Shown here: positions 1 to 8,911 of the stretch, piece after piece
How the letters are laid out: every line of letters begins with the position of its first letter
Position numbering within the stretch: the first letter of the stretch is position 1
Origin: Aliarcobacter cibarius
GTDB taxonomy: Bacteria > Campylobacterota > Campylobacteria > Campylobacterales > Arcobacteraceae
DNA length: 64,000 nt
Assembly: GCF_013372265.1 (NCBI RefSeq)
Contig: NZ_CP054051.1
Span: 1,946,596-2,010,595 of the forward strand
Reading direction: 5' to 3'
Translations under genes and position numbers: made by a program
Notes under the pieces: model-generated
The model's input: only the letters and a program-made list of their open reading frames with translations
What the model was told of the DNA's origin: nothing
The model's database searches: none

Positions 1-1046
1 TAATTAAAAAGAATTCGTTTGCAAAGAAAGTAAAGTTTCTTACTCCAAAAGACGCAATTGAAGAAGAATTCTTACTAAATAGTGGAATTGCTGATTTATC
101 AGTTGATTCTTTAGAAGAAATCCCAAAATATATTTTAAAAAAATATGAACAAGAAAAAGCAATTGAAGAGTTAAATAATAATTTAGAAGAAGATTCAACT
201 ACAGAAAACTTCAAACAAGAAATTATACTCGATGATGATAATTTCAATATAAATTTAAACAATAATGAAACAAAAGAAAATATTGAAGATAGTGAAACTA
301 TTCTTGACGATGAACTATCAAAATTATTAGTAAAAAATCAAGAAGATACAACAAAAAAAGATATAGATAGTAGTATAGCAGAACTTGAAAATCTTTTTGT
401 AGATGATGACAAAATAAATAGTTATGATACTAGCAATATTGATTTTAATAACAATTTTGGATTAAATAATATATCATTTGATTATGATGATAATACTATC
501 GTAAATGATACTAGTAGTGCTTTAGATGATGAAGAACTACTTAAAAGCCTTATGGATATAGATGATAGTTCACAAAATGATTTTGAGGGTAATTTTGAGA
601 GTAACGTCGAAGAATCTTTTGAGGATGTAGATTTTCTTGATATGATTTTAAATGAAGAAAAAAATAATAAAAAAGAAGCTGAAACTGAAAATCTAGATAT
701 TACAAAAGAACTTGAATTAAATAATCTTTTAAATAAAATTCAAGAAGCAAAAGTATTTGATGAAGAAATAATAAAAGATGAACCAAAAGGAGTTGAAATG
801 GCAAATGATGATTTTTCTGAACTTGATTTAATTAATGAAAAAGATTTACTTGATGCCTTAAATTTAGAACAATCTGCACAACAAAATTCTTTTGAAAAAC
901 CTATTCAAAATAACAATGTTGAAGTTTTAAATAATAATAGTGATGTTGTAAATATAAGCAGTTCAAATGTAGATGATTTGGCAAAACTTTTCTCTAAAAT
1001 TTTGAATAACAAAACTTTAGAAATTACAATAAAAATAAAAGATTAA
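1..1046 (+). CDS. Acidic low-complexity protein of the flagellar cluster (5' end outside window)
   Basis: The reading frame starting at base 3 is open from the window edge to the TAA at 1044-1046, giving 347 visible residues. The first in-frame ATG is only at 552, and no GTG or TTG occurs before it, so the real start lies upstream. The protein is dominated by Asp, Glu, Asn and Lys and looks largely disordered. Short hydrophobic motifs recur in it, such as DDELSKLL, DDEELLKSL, EKDLLDAL and VDDLAKLF, each acidic residues followed by a Leu-rich turn. It has no visible membrane segment. It sits 1 bp before fliQ, so it probably belongs to the flagellar operon, but I do not recognise the family. 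Confidence 0.8.
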   Translation, partial: IKKNSFAKKVKFLTPKDAIEEEFLLNSGIADLSVDSLEEIPKYILKKYEQEKAIEELNNNLEEDSTTENFKQEIILDDDNFNINLNNNETKENIEDSETILDDELSKLLVKNQEDTTKKDIDSSIAELENLFVDDDKINSYDTSNIDFNNNFGLNNISFDYDDNTIVNDTSSALDDEELLKSLMDIDDSSQNDFEGNFESNVEESFEDVDFLDMILNEEKNNKKEAETENLDITKELELNNLLNKIQEAKVFDEEIIKDEPKGVEMANDDFSELDLINEKDLLDALNLEQSAQQNSFEKPIQNNNVEVLNNNSDVVNISSSNVDDLAKLFSKILNNKTLEITIKIKD

Positions 1047-1047
1047 T

Positions 1048-1308
1048 ATGGATTTAATTGGTATCGCTCAAAGCACTGTAAAAATAATCTTAATTTTAGG
1101 ATTACCATCACTTATAGTAAGTATGATTATAGGACTTGTGATATCTATATTTTCAGCAGTAACTCAAGTAAATGATGCATCTTTAAGCTTCGTTCCAAAA
1201 ATGATAATCGTTTCTATATTTATCTTAATTACACTCCCTTGGGTTGGAGAACACATTGGAACATATACAATTGATTTGTGGAATAACATCTTAACTTTTG
1301 GTGAATAA
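1048..1308 (+). CDS. fliQ: Flagellar export apparatus protein FliQ
   Basis: This 86-residue membrane protein has two hydrophobic hairpin segments, about residues 13-40 and 50-75, and the family pattern SAVTQVNDASLSFVPK between them. FliQ is part of the FliP-FliQ-FliR export gate of the flagellar type III secretion system in the inner membrane, through which rod, hook and filament proteins pass. The length matches the usual 86-90 residues. It follows the acidic protein by one base and precedes a FliJ-like gene by two bases, consistent with one transcript. Confidence 0.95.
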   Translation: MDLIGIAQSTVKIILILGLPSLIVSMIIGLVISIFSAVTQVNDASLSFVPKMIIVSIFILITLPWVGEHIGTYTIDLWNNILTFGE

Positions 1309-1310
1309 TT

Positions 1311-1715
1311 TTGATAAACAAATTATACAATCTTAAAAAAAATCAAACAGATCAAATGCTTATTCAAAAATCACAAATTGATTCTAGAATAGATCAAATT
1401 GATGCAGAAATTTTACTTACTAAAAATAGTATTTCAAGTGCAACTGTACAAAAAAATGGTGCTATTGCTGATTTTATGATATTAACAATGCATAAAGATA
1501 CAATGAAACTTCATATTGCAAAATTGGAATCAGAAAAAGCGAAATTAAATGAAGAACTGAAAAAAATAGTTGAAGAGATAATTGAACTTCAAAAACAATC
1601 TGAACAGTTTAAATACATTTTAGAAGAGCAAAGAATAGAAGCAAAAGCTGCACAATTAAAACTTGAACAAGAAACAACTGAGGAATTTATCCAAAGTAAA
1701 TATATAAGAAAATGA
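1311..1715 (+). CDS. FliJ-like coiled-coil protein
   Basis: The 134-residue product is almost entirely predicted coiled coil, rich in Lys, Glu, Gln and Ile, with no membrane segment or signal peptide. Size, coiled-coil character and position between fliQ and motE-like/fliL genes suit FliJ, the export-ATPase stalk protein and chaperone-escort factor, but sequence alone cannot prove it because coiled coils diverge quickly. The start appears to be TTG at 1311, two bases after fliQ's stop. The next ATG is codon 16, so that is the alternative start. Confidence 0.6.
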   Translation: MINKLYNLKKNQTDQMLIQKSQIDSRIDQIDAEILLTKNSISSATVQKNGAIADFMILTMHKDTMKLHIAKLESEKAKLNEELKKIVEEIIELQKQSEQFKYILEEQRIEAKAAQLKLEQETTEEFIQSKYIRK

Positions 1716-1724
1716 GGAAATTTT

Positions 1725-2207
1725 GTGCTTAAATTAATTTTTATATTTAATATTTTTATATTTACTTTTCTTAATGCTCAAGAAACAAGTAGCTCTTTAA
1801 CTAGACAAAAGCTTGAAGTAATGGAATTAAAAAAAGAGTTAAACACTTTTTATGAAGAAAAAGAGAAAGAATATCAAGAAAATAAAAAAGAACTAGAAGA
1901 CATTCTAACTCAAATTGAAAAAGAAAAAAAAGATATAAAAACTCTACATGATAAAAATGAACAAATTTTAAAAGAGATTAAACTAGAAGTTGATAGTAAA
2001 GTAGCAAAAATTTATAATGGAATGAAACCAAAGAATGCAGCACAAATTTTTGACAATATGATTAGCGAGGGTAAAATTGATGATGTTTTTGCTATAATCT
2101 TAAGATTAAAAGAAAATAACGTAACACAGATATTGAAATTTATGGATATTTCGCACTCTTCTATTGTTACACACTTGTTAGAAGATTATAAAAATAAGAA
2201 TAAATAA
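1725..2207 (+). CDS. MotE-like periplasmic coiled-coil protein
   Basis: An N-terminal hydrophobic signal (residues 1-18, ending near LNAQ) suggests export. A long charged coiled coil covers about residues 25-95. The C-terminal domain contains KIYNGMKPKNAAQIFDNM, the pattern of the MgtE-N/MotE domain found in flagellar motility chaperones. In other bacteria MotE helps the periplasmic motor protein MotC; the partner here is unknown. The start is GTG at 1725, preceded by GAGGAAA. It lies nine bases after the FliJ-like gene and ten before fliL, as part of the flagellar operon. Confidence 0.75.
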   Translation: MLKLIFIFNIFIFTFLNAQETSSSLTRQKLEVMELKKELNTFYEEKEKEYQENKKELEDILTQIEKEKKDIKTLHDKNEQILKEIKLEVDSKVAKIYNGMKPKNAAQIFDNMISEGKIDDVFAIILRLKENNVTQILKFMDISHSSIVTHLLEDYKNKNK

Positions 2208-2217
2208 AGGGATAGAT

Positions 2218-2751
2218 ATGGCAGATGATAATGTTGAAGTAAAAAATCAAGGTGGTAGTGGAAAAGGATTAATGATAGTCCTCATTGCACTAATTTTTGT
2301 TTTAATCATTGCAGTTGCTGGAGGTTTTTATTTTTTATATAATCACACTTCAAATTTAAGTAACAATCAAAATCAAGCTCCTGTAGAACAAACAACTTCA
2401 TCTCCTGCTGGAGAAGCTGGGAGCTTTAAAGCAGATATAAATGAACTTGTTTTAAATCTTACAGATTCAAGAGGAAAAGAAAAACTTATGAAGTTATCTT
2501 TCTCTATAAAAAGTACCGAACCTACAATTGCTGCAATTGTTGAAGAGTATAAAGCTGAAATTATAGATGTTGTAATCTCTCAAATTAGTGCTAGAAGCTC
2601 TGAAGAATTATTAACAGTTGGTGGAAAAAATCTTTTAAAAGATGAGTTAGTAAATGATATAAATGGTGTTTTAAATAATGTTCCTGCTGAGAAAAAGTTT
2701 GGAAAAGATAGTGTTAAAACAGTATTATTTACAACATTTGTAATTAAATAA
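2218..2751 (+). CDS. fliL: Flagellar basal body-associated protein FliL
   Basis: At 177 residues the protein has the FliL plan: a short cytoplasmic N-terminus, one transmembrane helix (about 18-40), a Gln/Thr/Ser-rich linker, and a periplasmic domain with FKADINELVLNL near its start and a conserved end, TVLFTTFVIK. FliL forms a ring around the stator units and supports torque and stator stability. An AAAGGGA ribosome binding site precedes the ATG. Its stop overlaps the start of the next gene by one base, so the two are probably translationally coupled. Confidence 0.93.
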   Translation: MADDNVEVKNQGGSGKGLMIVLIALIFVLIIAVAGGFYFLYNHTSNLSNNQNQAPVEQTTSSPAGEAGSFKADINELVLNLTDSRGKEKLMKLSFSIKSTEPTIAAIVEEYKAEIIDVVISQISARSSEELLTVGGKNLLKDELVNDINGVLNNVPAEKKFGKDSVKTVLFTTFVIK

Positions 2752-3179
2752 TGATAGTAGCTGTTAAAAGAAATAAAAACTTAAAACTATTAAAAATAGT
2801 TGTTATTGCTATTTTTTTAGCAGCAGGAGCTTATTTTTTCTATTCAAAATATCAACAAAATCAAGAAGAAATAAAACTTACAAAAGAGAATCAAGAAATT
2901 TTAAAATTAGAAGAATCTAAAGATTCTGAAAATAAATTAGATATCGAAAAAGCAATTTTATCTGAAGTAGAAAAAGCTGTTGAATTAGTTGGACAAGAGC
3001 ATATAAGAACTATTAAAATTATCGATAATAAAATCGTAATTGTTTGTGAAGCAAATTCAAATTTGGAAGCTTTATTCGTTCGATATGGAGCAATGGCAAT
3101 GGTTAAAAAAACTCTTAATGAAACAGTAATTGCTGTTGATATAAATTTTATTTTAAAAAGTAGATTATATGAAAAATAG
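2751..3179 (+). CDS. Single-pass membrane protein in flagellar operon, unknown function
   Basis: The 142-residue protein has a basic N-terminus (RNKNLKLLK), one membrane helix at about residues 13-30, a Gln/Glu-rich stretch, and a small C-terminal domain of about 75 residues with alternating beta-like strands (RTIKIIDNKIVIVCEA). It is not a family I can name. It is overlapped by one base by fliL and itself overlaps flgH by 11 bases, so its expression seems locked to both. An outward-facing single-pass protein between a stator ring protein and the L-ring protein is a reasonable candidate for a basal body accessory part; that is inference. Confidence 0.8.
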   Translation: MIVAVKRNKNLKLLKIVVIAIFLAAGAYFFYSKYQQNQEEIKLTKENQEILKLEESKDSENKLDIEKAILSEVEKAVELVGQEHIRTIKIIDNKIVIVCEANSNLEALFVRYGAMAMVKKTLNETVIAVDINFILKSRLYEK

Positions 3180-3876
3180 TATATTTATAATTTTATTAGC
3201 ATTTATTTTTACTTCGTGTACATCTTTATCTAAACCTACTTTAGAATTTGAGAAGCCAGAAGTTCAAACTCCTAAAAAACAACCCGAAGCAAGAAAGAAT
3301 AAAGGCTCTTTATATTCAGTACAAGGAACTTCTTTATTCGCAGATAAAAAAGATTTACAGCTAGGTGATATTATTCAAATAGTAATAAATGAAGATTTGA
3401 CTTCTAAAACAGATAGTAAAAGAGAATTAACTAGTGACAGAGAAAACAATTTAGGTGGAGGAGTATTTGGTACTACTGAAGGAGCGATACTTGGTGACGC
3501 AATGTCAAGTGCCACAAATAAACTTAATAAAAGCTTGGGAGTAAATTTCAATACTGCTAGTTCAACATCAGACAAAGGTAAAGTAAAAACTCAAGTAACA
3601 GAGAAATTCCAAACTACAATTTCTGCTATTATTGAAGAGACTTATCAAAATGGTAACTATTTTATAAAAGGTAAAAAAGAAGTTTTACTAGACGAACAAA
3701 AACAAACTATTATAATAAGTGGAATAATAAGACCCTACGATATTACTTCGGATAATTCTATAAATTCCTCTCAAATGGCTGATTTAAAAATTTTATATGA
3801 AAAAGATGGAACAGAAGCTGATATTTTGGATACTCCATGGGGTACAAGATTGCTAAGAGCGATATGGCCATTTTAA
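3169..3876 (+). CDS. flgH: Flagellar L-ring lipoprotein FlgH
   Basis: FlgH builds the outer-membrane L ring around the flagellar rod. The 235-residue product begins with a lipoprotein signal (lipid-attachment Cys at residue 17 in FTSCTS). It then carries the FlgH core: SLYSVQGTSLFADKKDLQLGD, followed by IIQIVINEDLTSKTDS, GNYFIKGKKEVLLDEQKQ and ISGIIRPYDIT. The C-terminal end, TPWGTRLLRAIWPF, also fits the family. The gene overlaps the unknown membrane protein upstream and is followed by a 55-base gap that probably holds a promoter for flgK. Confidence 0.95.
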   Translation: MKNSIFIILLAFIFTSCTSLSKPTLEFEKPEVQTPKKQPEARKNKGSLYSVQGTSLFADKKDLQLGDIIQIVINEDLTSKTDSKRELTSDRENNLGGGVFGTTEGAILGDAMSSATNKLNKSLGVNFNTASSTSDKGKVKTQVTEKFQTTISAIIEETYQNGNYFIKGKKEVLLDEQKQTIIISGIIRPYDITSDNSINSSQMADLKILYEKDGTEADILDTPWGTRLLRAIWPF

Positions 3877-3931
3877 TCTAATATTAAGAAATGTAATAAT
3901 ATAATTTTGTATATTATGAAAAGGAGTTAGA

Positions 3932-5821
3932 ATGCTAGGTACATTAAGTGTTTCACATACGGGGCTTAATGCTTCTAGATATGCGATTGATAATATTGGA
4001 AATAACCAAGCGAATGAAAATACTCCTGGTTACAAAAAAAGAGTGGTCGATCTTAGTGAAATTGGTCAAGTAAACGGTCTTATGACTGGTCGTGGTGTAT
4101 ATTTTGATGGTGTAATAAGAGTTACATCACAGTACATGTACGACAAAATGATTAGTGAAAACTCTAAAGATAACTACTTTACAAAAATATCAAATCTAAT
4201 AGGAAGTGTTGAATCAGTATTTAAAGAGACTGAAGAGAGTGGATTTTCTGCGGAATTAAATAGATACTATCAATCATTAGAAAACTTGAGAACAAATCCT
4301 AGTTCTGAAATTTACAAAAGTGAATTAAAAAGAAATGGGGAAATTTTAGTTGATTCTTTGAAAAATAAATATACAACAATAGAAGATCAACAAAAATATG
4401 AAAATACAGAATTTAATACTAATATTGAAAGAGTAAATGGTATCTTAAATGATATAGCAAAAGTAAATGAAAAAATCCAAAAATTTAATACTGCAACAAA
4501 TGATTTGCTTGACAAAAGAGACTTACTTGAATTAGAACTTTCTCAGTATGTTGATATAAAAGTCAACAGAGATAAAAATTTTTATGAATTAAAAATAGGT
4601 GATCAAACTGTTATTAGTAACAATACAAATGTTCAAGAGATAAATGCTCTTGAAATAAAAACGAGTCAAGTAGATAAATTCAATCATATTGAATATTCAA
4701 CAACTGGTAGCACTCTTAAAATTTATGATTCTTTAAAATATAATAGTGATTTAACCCCAAAAAGTTTAGATAACAATGATATAGTTACATTTAAACTAAA
4801 TAATCAATACTCTATCTCAGCAACTATTGGAAGTACTATTCAAGCTGATTTAGGAGATGGAAATGGTCTTCAAAATGTTACAGTAGATGAAAATAATTTA
4901 ACTAGAGTTATGACTCATCTAATAAACAGTGATGCGAATCTAAAAGAAATTGTAACTGCGTATAATGGTGATTATTCTATAGATTCTGATGGTAAAAAAA
5001 TTACAAACAATGCACAAGATAACTTTTTAAGAATAGAATCAAATTTACCTGGTATCGAAAATAAATTTGATGCTAGATTTAGTATTGAAAAAAGAGATAA
5101 TGCCAGTCCACCAGTTGTTGAAAAAAGAGAATCTGTGTATAAAAATGAGCAAGAGAGTAGAACAGCTCAATCAGATGTTACAATTGCTATATACGAGAGA
5201 GAAATTAATCTAAATAGTGGAATTATGAAAGCTCAAATTGATAATCTGAGTACTAGTTCGCAAAACAATAAATATCAACAATATTTAAATAGATTAGACT
5301 CTTTTTCCATGACGCTTTCTGATATTTCTGATAAATATATAAAGGTTTCAGAAGGAAAATATATTTATGGAGAAGCAGCTACTGATGAAAACTTAGGAAG
5401 TATTACTTCAATAGGTTTATTTTCAGGAACTAATGTAAAAAGTTTACAATTTAATTCAAAAGCAGTGAATGAATTAAAACAAGAAGAACTTGATTATTTA
5501 GCAACAATCCAATGGAAAAAAGATTTGAATTTTGATGGTAAAGGTCAAGCTAACCCTAGTTCTAATCAAGCATCATTAAATGACTATTTTAGAGATTTAA
5601 GAATAACAGTTTCAGCTGATAAAGAAAGTAATGATTTTTTAAAAGATACACAAGAAGCGATTTATAAATCTTTGGAAACATCTTATAATAATCTTGTAAA
5701 AGTTGATAAAGATGATGAAATGTTGAATCTAATGAAATTTCAAGCTGCATTTACTGCTAATGCCCAAATAATAACGGCAGTTAATGAAATGATTCAAACA
5801 ATTTTGGGTATGAGAAGATAA
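3932..5821 (+). CDS. flgK: Flagellar hook-associated protein 1 (FlgK)
   Basis: This 629-residue protein forms part of the hook-filament junction. The conserved termini are clear. The N-terminus contains SHTGLNASRYAIDNIGNNQ and NTPGYKK, typical of rod/hook axial proteins. The C-terminus ends NLMKFQAAFTANAQIITAVN followed by EMIQTILGMRR. The middle is variable, as expected for the exposed D2/D3 domains. An AAGGAG site lies just before the ATG. The upstream gap has an AT-rich TATAAT-like box near 3899-3905, with no sigma-54 or sigma-28 consensus. fliD follows after 20 bases. Confidence 0.96.
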   Translation: MLGTLSVSHTGLNASRYAIDNIGNNQANENTPGYKKRVVDLSEIGQVNGLMTGRGVYFDGVIRVTSQYMYDKMISENSKDNYFTKISNLIGSVESVFKETEESGFSAELNRYYQSLENLRTNPSSEIYKSELKRNGEILVDSLKNKYTTIEDQQKYENTEFNTNIERVNGILNDIAKVNEKIQKFNTATNDLLDKRDLLELELSQYVDIKVNRDKNFYELKIGDQTVISNNTNVQEINALEIKTSQVDKFNHIEYSTTGSTLKIYDSLKYNSDLTPKSLDNNDIVTFKLNNQYSISATIGSTIQADLGDGNGLQNVTVDENNLTRVMTHLINSDANLKEIVTAYNGDYSIDSDGKKITNNAQDNFLRIESNLPGIENKFDARFSIEKRDNASPPVVEKRESVYKNEQESRTAQSDVTIAIYEREINLNSGIMKAQIDNLSTSSQNNKYQQYLNRLDSFSMTLSDISDKYIKVSEGKYIYGEAATDENLGSITSIGLFSGTNVKSLQFNSKAVNELKQEELDYLATIQWKKDLNFDGKGQANPSSNQASLNDYFRDLRITVSADKESNDFLKDTQEAIYKSLETSYNNLVKVDKDDEMLNLMKFQAAFTANAQIITAVNEMIQTILGMRR

Positions 5822-5841
5822 TTTAATATTAGGAGAATAAA

Positions 5842-7155
5842 ATGGCAAATGGAATTTTAGGATTAGGATCAGGACAAGCATCTTCACTAAACAATGACCT
5901 AATAGATAAATTAAAAACTGCAGAAAAAAAAGCTACTCTAACTCCAATTGAAACAAAACTTGAAAAGTTTACTTCTGAAAGAGAAGTTATGACTAATATT
6001 GGAACAAAAGTTGATGAACTTTTGGCTGCTGTGAAAGTTTTCAGTTTGAATCAAACAACTGGAACACATGCTTTTAATAGTAAATCAGCTACAACATCTG
6101 GTGATGCTGTAATGTTTGATGCTGAAGATTTAAATGCATTAAAAACTGGATTTACAACAGTTAATGTTACACAACTTGCACAAAAAGATGTTTGGCAAAC
6201 AAGTGGAGATCCTATTAATATTAATTTAAAAGATCAAAAAATAAATCAAGGTATTTTGACTATAAATGGTAAAGATTTCGACACTACAAATTTATCTTAT
6301 GATGAATTAGTTACTGAAATAAATAAACAAGTACCTGGAGTAATAGCTTCCTTATCTGACATAGGAAGTACTGGATTTAGATTATCTATAAAAAGTGATA
6401 ATACAGGAGAAACTAATAAAATAGTTGTGACAGGAAGTACTTTATTATTTGATAATGTTCTAAAAGCACAAGATATGAAAATGAAAGTTGATGGTGTAGA
6501 CTATCAAAGTTCTTCAAATAATATGACAGTAGATGGTCTAAAAATTTCTGCAACAAAAATTGGAGAATCTACTATTAATATTGAAGAAGATAATTCTCAA
6601 TTAACAAAACAAATGGAAAGTTTTGCAAAAGCCTATAATGAATTAAATGCAACTATAGACAAAGAACTTTATAGTGCGAATTCAAGTATATCTGATAAAA
6701 GTGCATTAAGAGATATTATGTCTAAACTCAAAAACACACTTTTCGGTACAGGAAACGGTGAAACTACAATATTTAGTTATGGGTTCTCTTTTAATGAAAC
6801 AAATGGTGATTTAAAGTTTAATTCTCAAGAATTTGAAAAAGCAGCTAAAACAGATAAACAAAGTTTACAAAATTTATTTGTTGGTGTTGCAGAAAAACCT
6901 GGGATTGCTACTATTTTAGATGAAACTATCTCTATTTCTGGAATTAAAAAAAGTTTGTTAGATTATGATTTAAATATGCTTTCAAGAGAAAATACTTTGA
7001 AAAAAGATAAAGAAACTGCTGAGAAAACTATAGATTCAAGATATGAACAAATGTCACTTCAATTTGCTTCATACGGAGCTATTATAAATCAAATGGAAGC
7101 ATCGTTTTCAGGTTTAAAAATGTTGATTCAACAATCAACAGCAAGTAATTCGTAA
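5842..7155 (+). CDS. fliD: Flagellar filament cap protein FliD (HAP2)
   Basis: FliD forms the cap at the filament tip that folds incoming flagellin. The 437-residue product starts with GILGLGSGQASSLNNDLIDK, close to other Campylobacterota FliD proteins. It has heptad-rich helices at both ends (residues 15-50 and about 380-430) and a central beta-rich region with TVNVTQLAQKD, the classic FliD N-domain pattern. An AGGAGA site precedes the ATG. The protein is shorter than in some relatives but complete. It sits between flgK and fliS, the usual filament-assembly group. Confidence 0.95.
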   Translation: MANGILGLGSGQASSLNNDLIDKLKTAEKKATLTPIETKLEKFTSEREVMTNIGTKVDELLAAVKVFSLNQTTGTHAFNSKSATTSGDAVMFDAEDLNALKTGFTTVNVTQLAQKDVWQTSGDPININLKDQKINQGILTINGKDFDTTNLSYDELVTEINKQVPGVIASLSDIGSTGFRLSIKSDNTGETNKIVVTGSTLLFDNVLKAQDMKMKVDGVDYQSSSNNMTVDGLKISATKIGESTINIEEDNSQLTKQMESFAKAYNELNATIDKELYSANSSISDKSALRDIMSKLKNTLFGTGNGETTIFSYGFSFNETNGDLKFNSQEFEKAAKTDKQSLQNLFVGVAEKPGIATILDETISISGIKKSLLDYDLNMLSRENTLKKDKETAEKTIDSRYEQMSLQFASYGAIINQMEASFSGLKMLIQQSTASNS

Positions 7156-7228
7156 AAGTAATTAATTTCATTTTTTATTTAAGAAAGTTATTATACAATA
7201 GATTACAATTTATTAGTAGGAGAAATTT

Positions 7229-7585
7229 ATGAGCATTGATGCTTACAATCAACAAATAGCGGTTTCAGATGATCCTTATATTTTAGTTTTGAAACTGTAT
7301 GAAGGTGTTATTAAATATTTATCTTTTGTTAAAAGTGCAATGAATGACAATAATATTGAACAAAAATTCACATATATAAATAAGGCTATTGCTATTTTTG
7401 ATGAGTTAAGAAATGTTCTAGATTTTGATGGTGGAGAAGTTGCTTATTATTTAGATGGGTTATATTTATATCAAATAGAAACTCTGTTTGCTGCAGGAAT
7501 AGACGATAATATAAATGCGGTTAATCAAGTTATGAAAGTTACTCAAGGATTAATAGACGCATGGAAAGAAGAGACTGGTCTATAA
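7229..7585 (+). CDS. fliS: Flagellin export chaperone FliS
   Basis: FliS binds the C-terminus of flagellin in the cytoplasm and stops early polymerisation. The 118-residue helical protein has the expected order: SIDAYNQQIAVSDDPYILVL KL at the start, LYEGVIKYL in helix 1, and later INKAIAIFDELRNVLDF. A strong AGGAG lies eight bases before the ATG, with a TATACAAT-like box near 7194-7201 in the 73-base gap after fliD. The 3' end overlaps the next gene by 25 bases. Confidence 0.95.
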   Translation: MSIDAYNQQIAVSDDPYILVLKLYEGVIKYLSFVKSAMNDNNIEQKFTYINKAIAIFDELRNVLDFDGGEVAYYLDGLYLYQIETLFAAGIDDNINAVNQVMKVTQGLIDAWKEETGL

Positions 7586-7830
7586 AAGCTTTAAGCGAAT
7601 TAAATTACATTGATTCGCTTGATTCTTTTGAAAAAGCAGATGCTTTAGTTGTTTGGTGCAAGAATTATTTAGTGGATTCAAAAATTGAAGATTTTAATTT
7701 AGAGTTAGAAGACTTAAAAAGATTAGAAGAGCTTTTCTATAAGAATTTAAATTTTTTGAAGTCGCATAAAGAATACACAAGTTCAGAAATGCAAAACCTC
7801 AAAAAAATGAAAAGATTTTTAAAAAACTAG
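7561..7830 (+). CDS. Small helical protein overlapping fliS (FliT-like position)
   Basis: The 89-residue charged helical protein has no membrane segment. It starts within the last 25 bases of fliS in another frame, which suggests coupled translation. In many bacteria fliT, the FliD chaperone, follows fliS directly, and the size and charge here would fit. The sequence itself shows no FliT motif I can rely on, so FliT is inferred from position only. The gene ends just before a hairpin (7829-7850) that separates it from the convergent mqnE. Confidence 0.7.
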   Translation: MERRDWSIKALSELNYIDSLDSFEKADALVVWCKNYLVDSKIEDFNLELEDLKRLEELFYKNLNFLKSHKEYTSSEMQNLKKMKRFLKN

Positions 7831-7850
7831 TTTGGTAAAATTACCAAACT
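7829..7850. terminator. Bidirectional terminator between fliS operon and mqnE
   Basis: AGTTTGGTAA and TTACCAAACT form a 10-bp perfect inverted repeat with a very short centre, flanked by A-rich sequence on the left and TTTAATT on the right. It lies between two convergent genes and overlaps the mqnE stop codon. Confidence 0.65.
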
Positions 7851-8902
7851 TTTAATTCATTGTAAATACTATCTCTTTCTACAGGTATAAATCCAGAATT
7901 TTTTATAAGCCCTACAAATTCATCACGTGCAACACCATATCTACTATTTGCTCCTGCTGCACTTTGAATAGACTCTTTTTCAATAGTTCCATCAACATCA
8001 TTTGCTCCAAATTCTTGAGCAATCAATGCTAATTTAACAGTTGAAGTAGCCCAATATGCTTTAATATTTGGAATATTATCTAATAAAATTCTTGAAATTG
8101 CATAAGTTTTTAAAATTTCATTAGCTGTAACTGGCTCTTTAACTTTTAGATAGTTATTTTCAGTCTGAAATACTAAAGGTATAAAAGCATTAAAACCACC
8201 TGTTAAGTCTTGTAAATCTCTAAGCCTTAAAATATGGTCTACTCTATTTTCTCTACTTTCAATATGTCCAAAAAGCATTGTTGCATTACTTTTTTTACCT
8301 CTTTGATGCCAAAGTTTATGAATTTCTAACCACTGTTCAGAACTAACTTTTCCTCCACAGATTCTTTTTCTTACTTTTTCATCAAAAATTTCAGCACCAC
8401 CACCTGGCATTGAATCAACACCACTTTCAATCATTGTATTTATAATATCTTCGTAAGTTAAATTGTACTCTGAACTCAAAAAATGAATCTCTGCTGCGGT
8501 TAAAGCTTTTATATGAAGATTCGGAAACTCTTTTTTTATTTTTCTAAAAATATCCATATACCACTCTAATCCAGTGTTAGGATTATGAGCTGATACAATG
8601 TGTACTTCTTTTATTCCATTTTTTGAAGAATTTCTAACCGTTTCTAAAATTTCATCATGACTTAAAGTATATTGATTTGGATTTTTTCTACTAGCACTAT
8701 ATGCACAAAATTGACAAACATCTTTACAGATATTTGTAGGATTTATATGTCTATTTATATTAAAATATGTTTTTCGTTGATGCCTTTTCTCTCTAATCAT
8801 ATTTGCATAAATTCCTAAAGTTATAACATCTAAATCAAATAATTTTACACCATCTTCATAGTTTAATCTTATATTATTTTTCAATTTCTCTATTAAAGTC
8901 AT
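7841..8902 (-). CDS. mqnE: Aminodeoxyfutalosine synthase (radical SAM)
   Basis: MqnE joins the MqnA product to S-adenosylmethionine in the futalosine route to menaquinone, the respiratory quinone of this group. The radical SAM cluster motif is CKDVCQFC, with three Cys in CX3CX2C spacing near residues 60-67. SMPGGGAEIF and SATMLFGHIE-type segments (here NATMLFGHIE) are typical of MqnE/MqnC/CofH proteins. Two ATGs stand side by side. AGAGGA lies only two bases before the first (8905) and five before the second, so I chose the second. Another candidate family would be MqnC, but the PGGGAEIF context and length (353 residues) favour MqnE. Confidence 0.88.
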   Translation of the reverse strand: MTLIEKLKNNIRLNYEDGVKLFDLDVITLGIYANMIREKRHQRKTYFNINRHINPTNICKDVCQFCAYSASRKNPNQYTLSHDEILETVRNSSKNGIKEVHIVSAHNPNTGLEWYMDIFRKIKKEFPNLHIKALTAAEIHFLSSEYNLTYEDIINTMIESGVDSMPGGGAEIFDEKVRKRICGGKVSSEQWLEIHKLWHQRGKKSNATMLFGHIESRENRVDHILRLRDLQDLTGGFNAFIPLVFQTENNYLKVKEPVTANEILKTYAISRILLDNIPNIKAYWATSTVKLALIAQEFGANDVDGTIEKESIQSAAGANSRYGVARDEFVGLIKNSGFIPVERDSIYNELKVW

Positions 8903-8911
8903 CATTTCCTC

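Noticed and set aside
3375-3575. Minus-strand open frame inside flgH
   Set aside because: It lies fully under a strong flagellar gene, has no ribosome binding site and no family features.
3877-3931. Search for sigma-54 or sigma-28 promoter before flgK
   Set aside because: No GG-N10-GC pattern or CGAT-type -10 box was seen; only an AT-rich box fits.
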